From CAWKEY01 sp963848675 (GTDB taxonomy: Bacteria > Pseudomonadota > Gammaproteobacteria > Methylococcales > Methylomonadaceae): 56,747 bases of DNA. Numbering within the stretch: the stretch's first letter is position 1; the number at the start of each line of letters is the position of its first letter. The position numbers were made by a program, and so were the translations under genes. The stretch spans positions 1 through 56,747 of the forward strand of contig CAWKEY010000065.1 of assembly GCA_963848675.1 (NCBI GenBank), in the 5' to 3' direction. Below, one piece after another: positions 54,726 through 56,747 of this stretch. A model generated the notes under the pieces. That model did no database searches, was not told where the DNA came from, and saw nothing but the letters and a program-made list of their open reading frames with translations.

Positions 54726-56747
54726 ATGACCATGAAACCCAATTCACATAACAAAATGGTATTTAGGAGTTTGTGGGGATGGAAAGGAAAATCCGGTAAT
54801 CTACTTCAGACTGCTCCTGCCGTTTTCTCCAGTGTTACCTGCAAAATTCATTCAACTTGCTCAAAAGCAACGTCGAAACGGTTTTGGAAATGCTCAATAC
54901 TTCTCCCGAGGGTTTAAGCGAACTCCAGTCCGATCTTCGTCTGAACAAAATCGGGCTGAATGAAATTGCCCATGAGAAGCCACGGAAGTGGTATATCCAG
55001 TTTTTGAAAACGTTTCAAAATCCACTGGTTATCTTATTGATGACTCTGGCAGTCATTGCCCTGTTGACAGAAGATATCAAGGCTGCCGTGATTATTTTCA
55101 GCATGGTGGTTTTCAGTGTCGTCCTGCGCTTTTCCCAGGAATTTCGCTACCAGTCAGGCGGCTGAAAAACTTAGGGCAATGGTGCATACAATGGCTACTG
55201 TTAGCCGGAAAGATCCCCGCAAAGATATATCTCCCAGTTTGGCACAGGATATGGGCTTGACGCTCAATCTTGATGTTCCTGCCCAACAGGAAATCCCCAT
55301 TAAATTCCTGGTTCCCGGCAATGATGATTTTCTGGCTGCAGGAGCCATGATTCCGGCGGATGTGCGATTGATTGCGGCTAGGGATTTGTTTGTAAGCCAG
55401 GGTTCTTTAACGGGCGAGTCTTTGCCTGTTGAGAAACAGCCCACGTTGTCCGGCGATCAGTTACAGATTCAAAATCCGTTGGAGTTGGCCAATCTTTGCT
55501 TCTTAGGCACAAACGTCATCAGCGGGACAGGAACCGCTGTGGTTATCGAAACCGGCAGCAATACTTATCTGGGTTCTCTTGCAAAATCAGTAGTGGCTCA
55601 TAAGACCATAACCAGTTTTGATAAGGGAGTTAATGAGGTCAGTTTTTGCTGCTGCGCTTCATGCTGGTGATGGCTCCGCTGGTTTTTCTGATCAATGGTT
55701 TCATCAAAGGCAACTGGACGGAGGCCTTCTTTTTTGCTCTCTCTGTGGCTGTGGGTTTAACCCCGGAGATGTTGCCGATGATTGTCACGGCAAACCTGGC
55801 TCGTGGGGCGATCGCTATGTCAAACAAAAAGGTGATCGTCAAGAATATCGACGCCATTCAAAACTTTGGGGCAATGGACATCCTGTGTACGGATAAAACC
55901 GGTACGCTCACGCAGGATAAAATCGTCTTGGAAATGCACCTGGATATTTACGGGGAAGAGAATGAAGAAGTCCTGGAATTTGCCTTTCTCAATAGCTTCT
56001 ACCAGACCGGCTTAAAGAATCTACTGGATGTGGCGGTTCTGAACACTCGAACTCCACGAATCCTTAAAAGTTGAACATAACTTTCGCAAAATTGATGAAA
56101 TCCCCTTCGATTTTATACGTCGTCGCATGTCCGTTGTGGTTGAAGAAGAAAATCACCACCATGAGCTCATTTGCAAAGGTGCTGTTGAAGAAATTCTCCA
56201 AGTCTGTACGCAGGTTAAAGTAAATGACCAGGTTTTGCCCGTTGATGCAGCGATCCGGGAACAAGTCACTCGGCTAAATCAGGAACTTAACGAAGATGGG
56301 CTGCGGGTGATCGCAGTGGCTTACAAAGAGTTACCCCTCGACCAACGCAGTTACTCTATTGCCGATGAACAAAATTTAATCTTGATGGGTTTGATTGCGT
56401 TTCTTGACCCTCCTAAAGACTCGGCCGCCCGTGCGATCGCCGCTCTCAATCACGGCGGAGTACAGGTAAAAGTGTTGACGGGTGACAATCCCATCATCGC
56501 CCGCAAGACTTGTAAAGATGTCGGGTTGTCTGTTCAAAATACCCTATTGGGCAGTGAAATTGAAGCCTTGTCGGATGAAGAACTTTCTGATCTTGCTGAA
56601 ACCACCACTGTTTTTGCCAAATTATCGCCTCTACAAAAATCCAGAATTATTCATGTGTTGCGTCATAAAGGTCACATTGTCGGATTTATGGGCGATGGTA
56701 TCAACGATGCCGCCGCATTGAGAGAAGCGGATGTGGGCATTTCCGTG
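54726..56747 (+). pseudogene. mgtA: Magnesium-importing P-type ATPase, broken, runs off window
   Basis: The pieces match MgtA in order: SLWGWKGKSGNLLQTAPAVF, TSPEGLSELQSDLRLNKIGL, QGSLTGESLPVEKQPT, AVGLTPEMLPMIVTANLARG, DKTGTLTQDK, VKVLTGDNPIIARKTCKDVG and MGDGINDAAALREADVGISV. At least four frame breaks occur, near 54840, 55150, 55640 and 56045. For example, a missing T at 55640 turns FLLLRFMLVM into FCCCASCW. The last segment stays open to the window end. The catalytic motifs are all readable, so decay is recent or partly due to sequencing. Confidence 0.88.

Noticed and set aside
1..56747. CRISPR arrays, rRNA and tRNA genes
   Set aside because: I found no regularly spaced direct repeats of CRISPR type and no tRNA or rRNA-like sequence on reading; a dedicated search would settle small tRNA genes.

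Overview
The window looks like part of a gammaproteobacterial genome rich in mobile DNA. VirB-type secretion genes, RadC, ProA, CorA/MgtA Mg2+ transporters, a sulfide dehydrogenase flavoprotein and multihaem cytochromes all fit a chemolithotrophic or methylotrophic gammaproteobacterium. Assignment to the Methylococcales is inference only. No rRNA, tRNA or CRISPR array was seen. Several genes carry frameshifts or in-frame stops. Many lie next to short homopolymers, so either gene decay or residual assembly error is possible.

Region by region. 1-3.1 kb: a group II intron whose reverse transcriptase is frameshifted, an IS-like repeat that truncates a small gene, and the 3' end of a second group II intron. 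3.35-5.0 kb: a membrane-anchored pseudokinase. 5.25-14.1 kb: a radC gene split by an ~8.2 kb Tn554-like transposon. It carries three overlapping tyrosine recombinases, a small coiled-coil TnpC-like gene, a 60-bp perfect palindrome and a secreted-protein cargo gene. radC is the classical target of Tn554. 14.4-16.6 kb: a long hairpin repeat, the 5' end of another group II intron, and a lipoprotein.

16.5-33.5 kb: a type IV secretion island (virB1, virB2-virB6, virB7-virB11, virD4, an LPD7-type protein and an OmpA-like lipoprotein). It is bounded by ~127-bp inverted repeats and punctuated six times by a TTTCGCG-N2-CGCGAAA palindrome, three times inside coding sequence and there in two reading frames. 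No relaxase is present, virB11 is frameshifted, and a topoisomerase remnant sits after virB1.

33.6-39.1 kb: a gene-cassette-like ORF with an attC-like site, a YkgJ/IS3 transposase chimera, proA, and a TIR-TM-WD40 protein that could be an NAD-cleaving defence or signalling protein. 39.5-41.7 kb: a flavocytochrome-c-type sulfide dehydrogenase flavoprotein with a cytochrome c carrying Ig-like domains. 42.3-44.5 kb: an MgtC/DUF4010 membrane protein, a transposase scrap and a DUF6328 protein.

44.9-47.5 kb: a compact operon of an FAD/2Fe-2S reductase, a b-type membrane cytochrome and an eight-haem cytochrome c, which together look like a transmembrane electron conduit. 47.7-56.7 kb: metal-ion transport. 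A P1B-type ATPase is fused to a VIT1/CCC1 domain and has a tandemly duplicated 3' end. It is followed by a frameshifted lipoprotein gene, a CorA gene, a broken MgtE_N-CorA gene and a badly broken mgtA that runs off the window.
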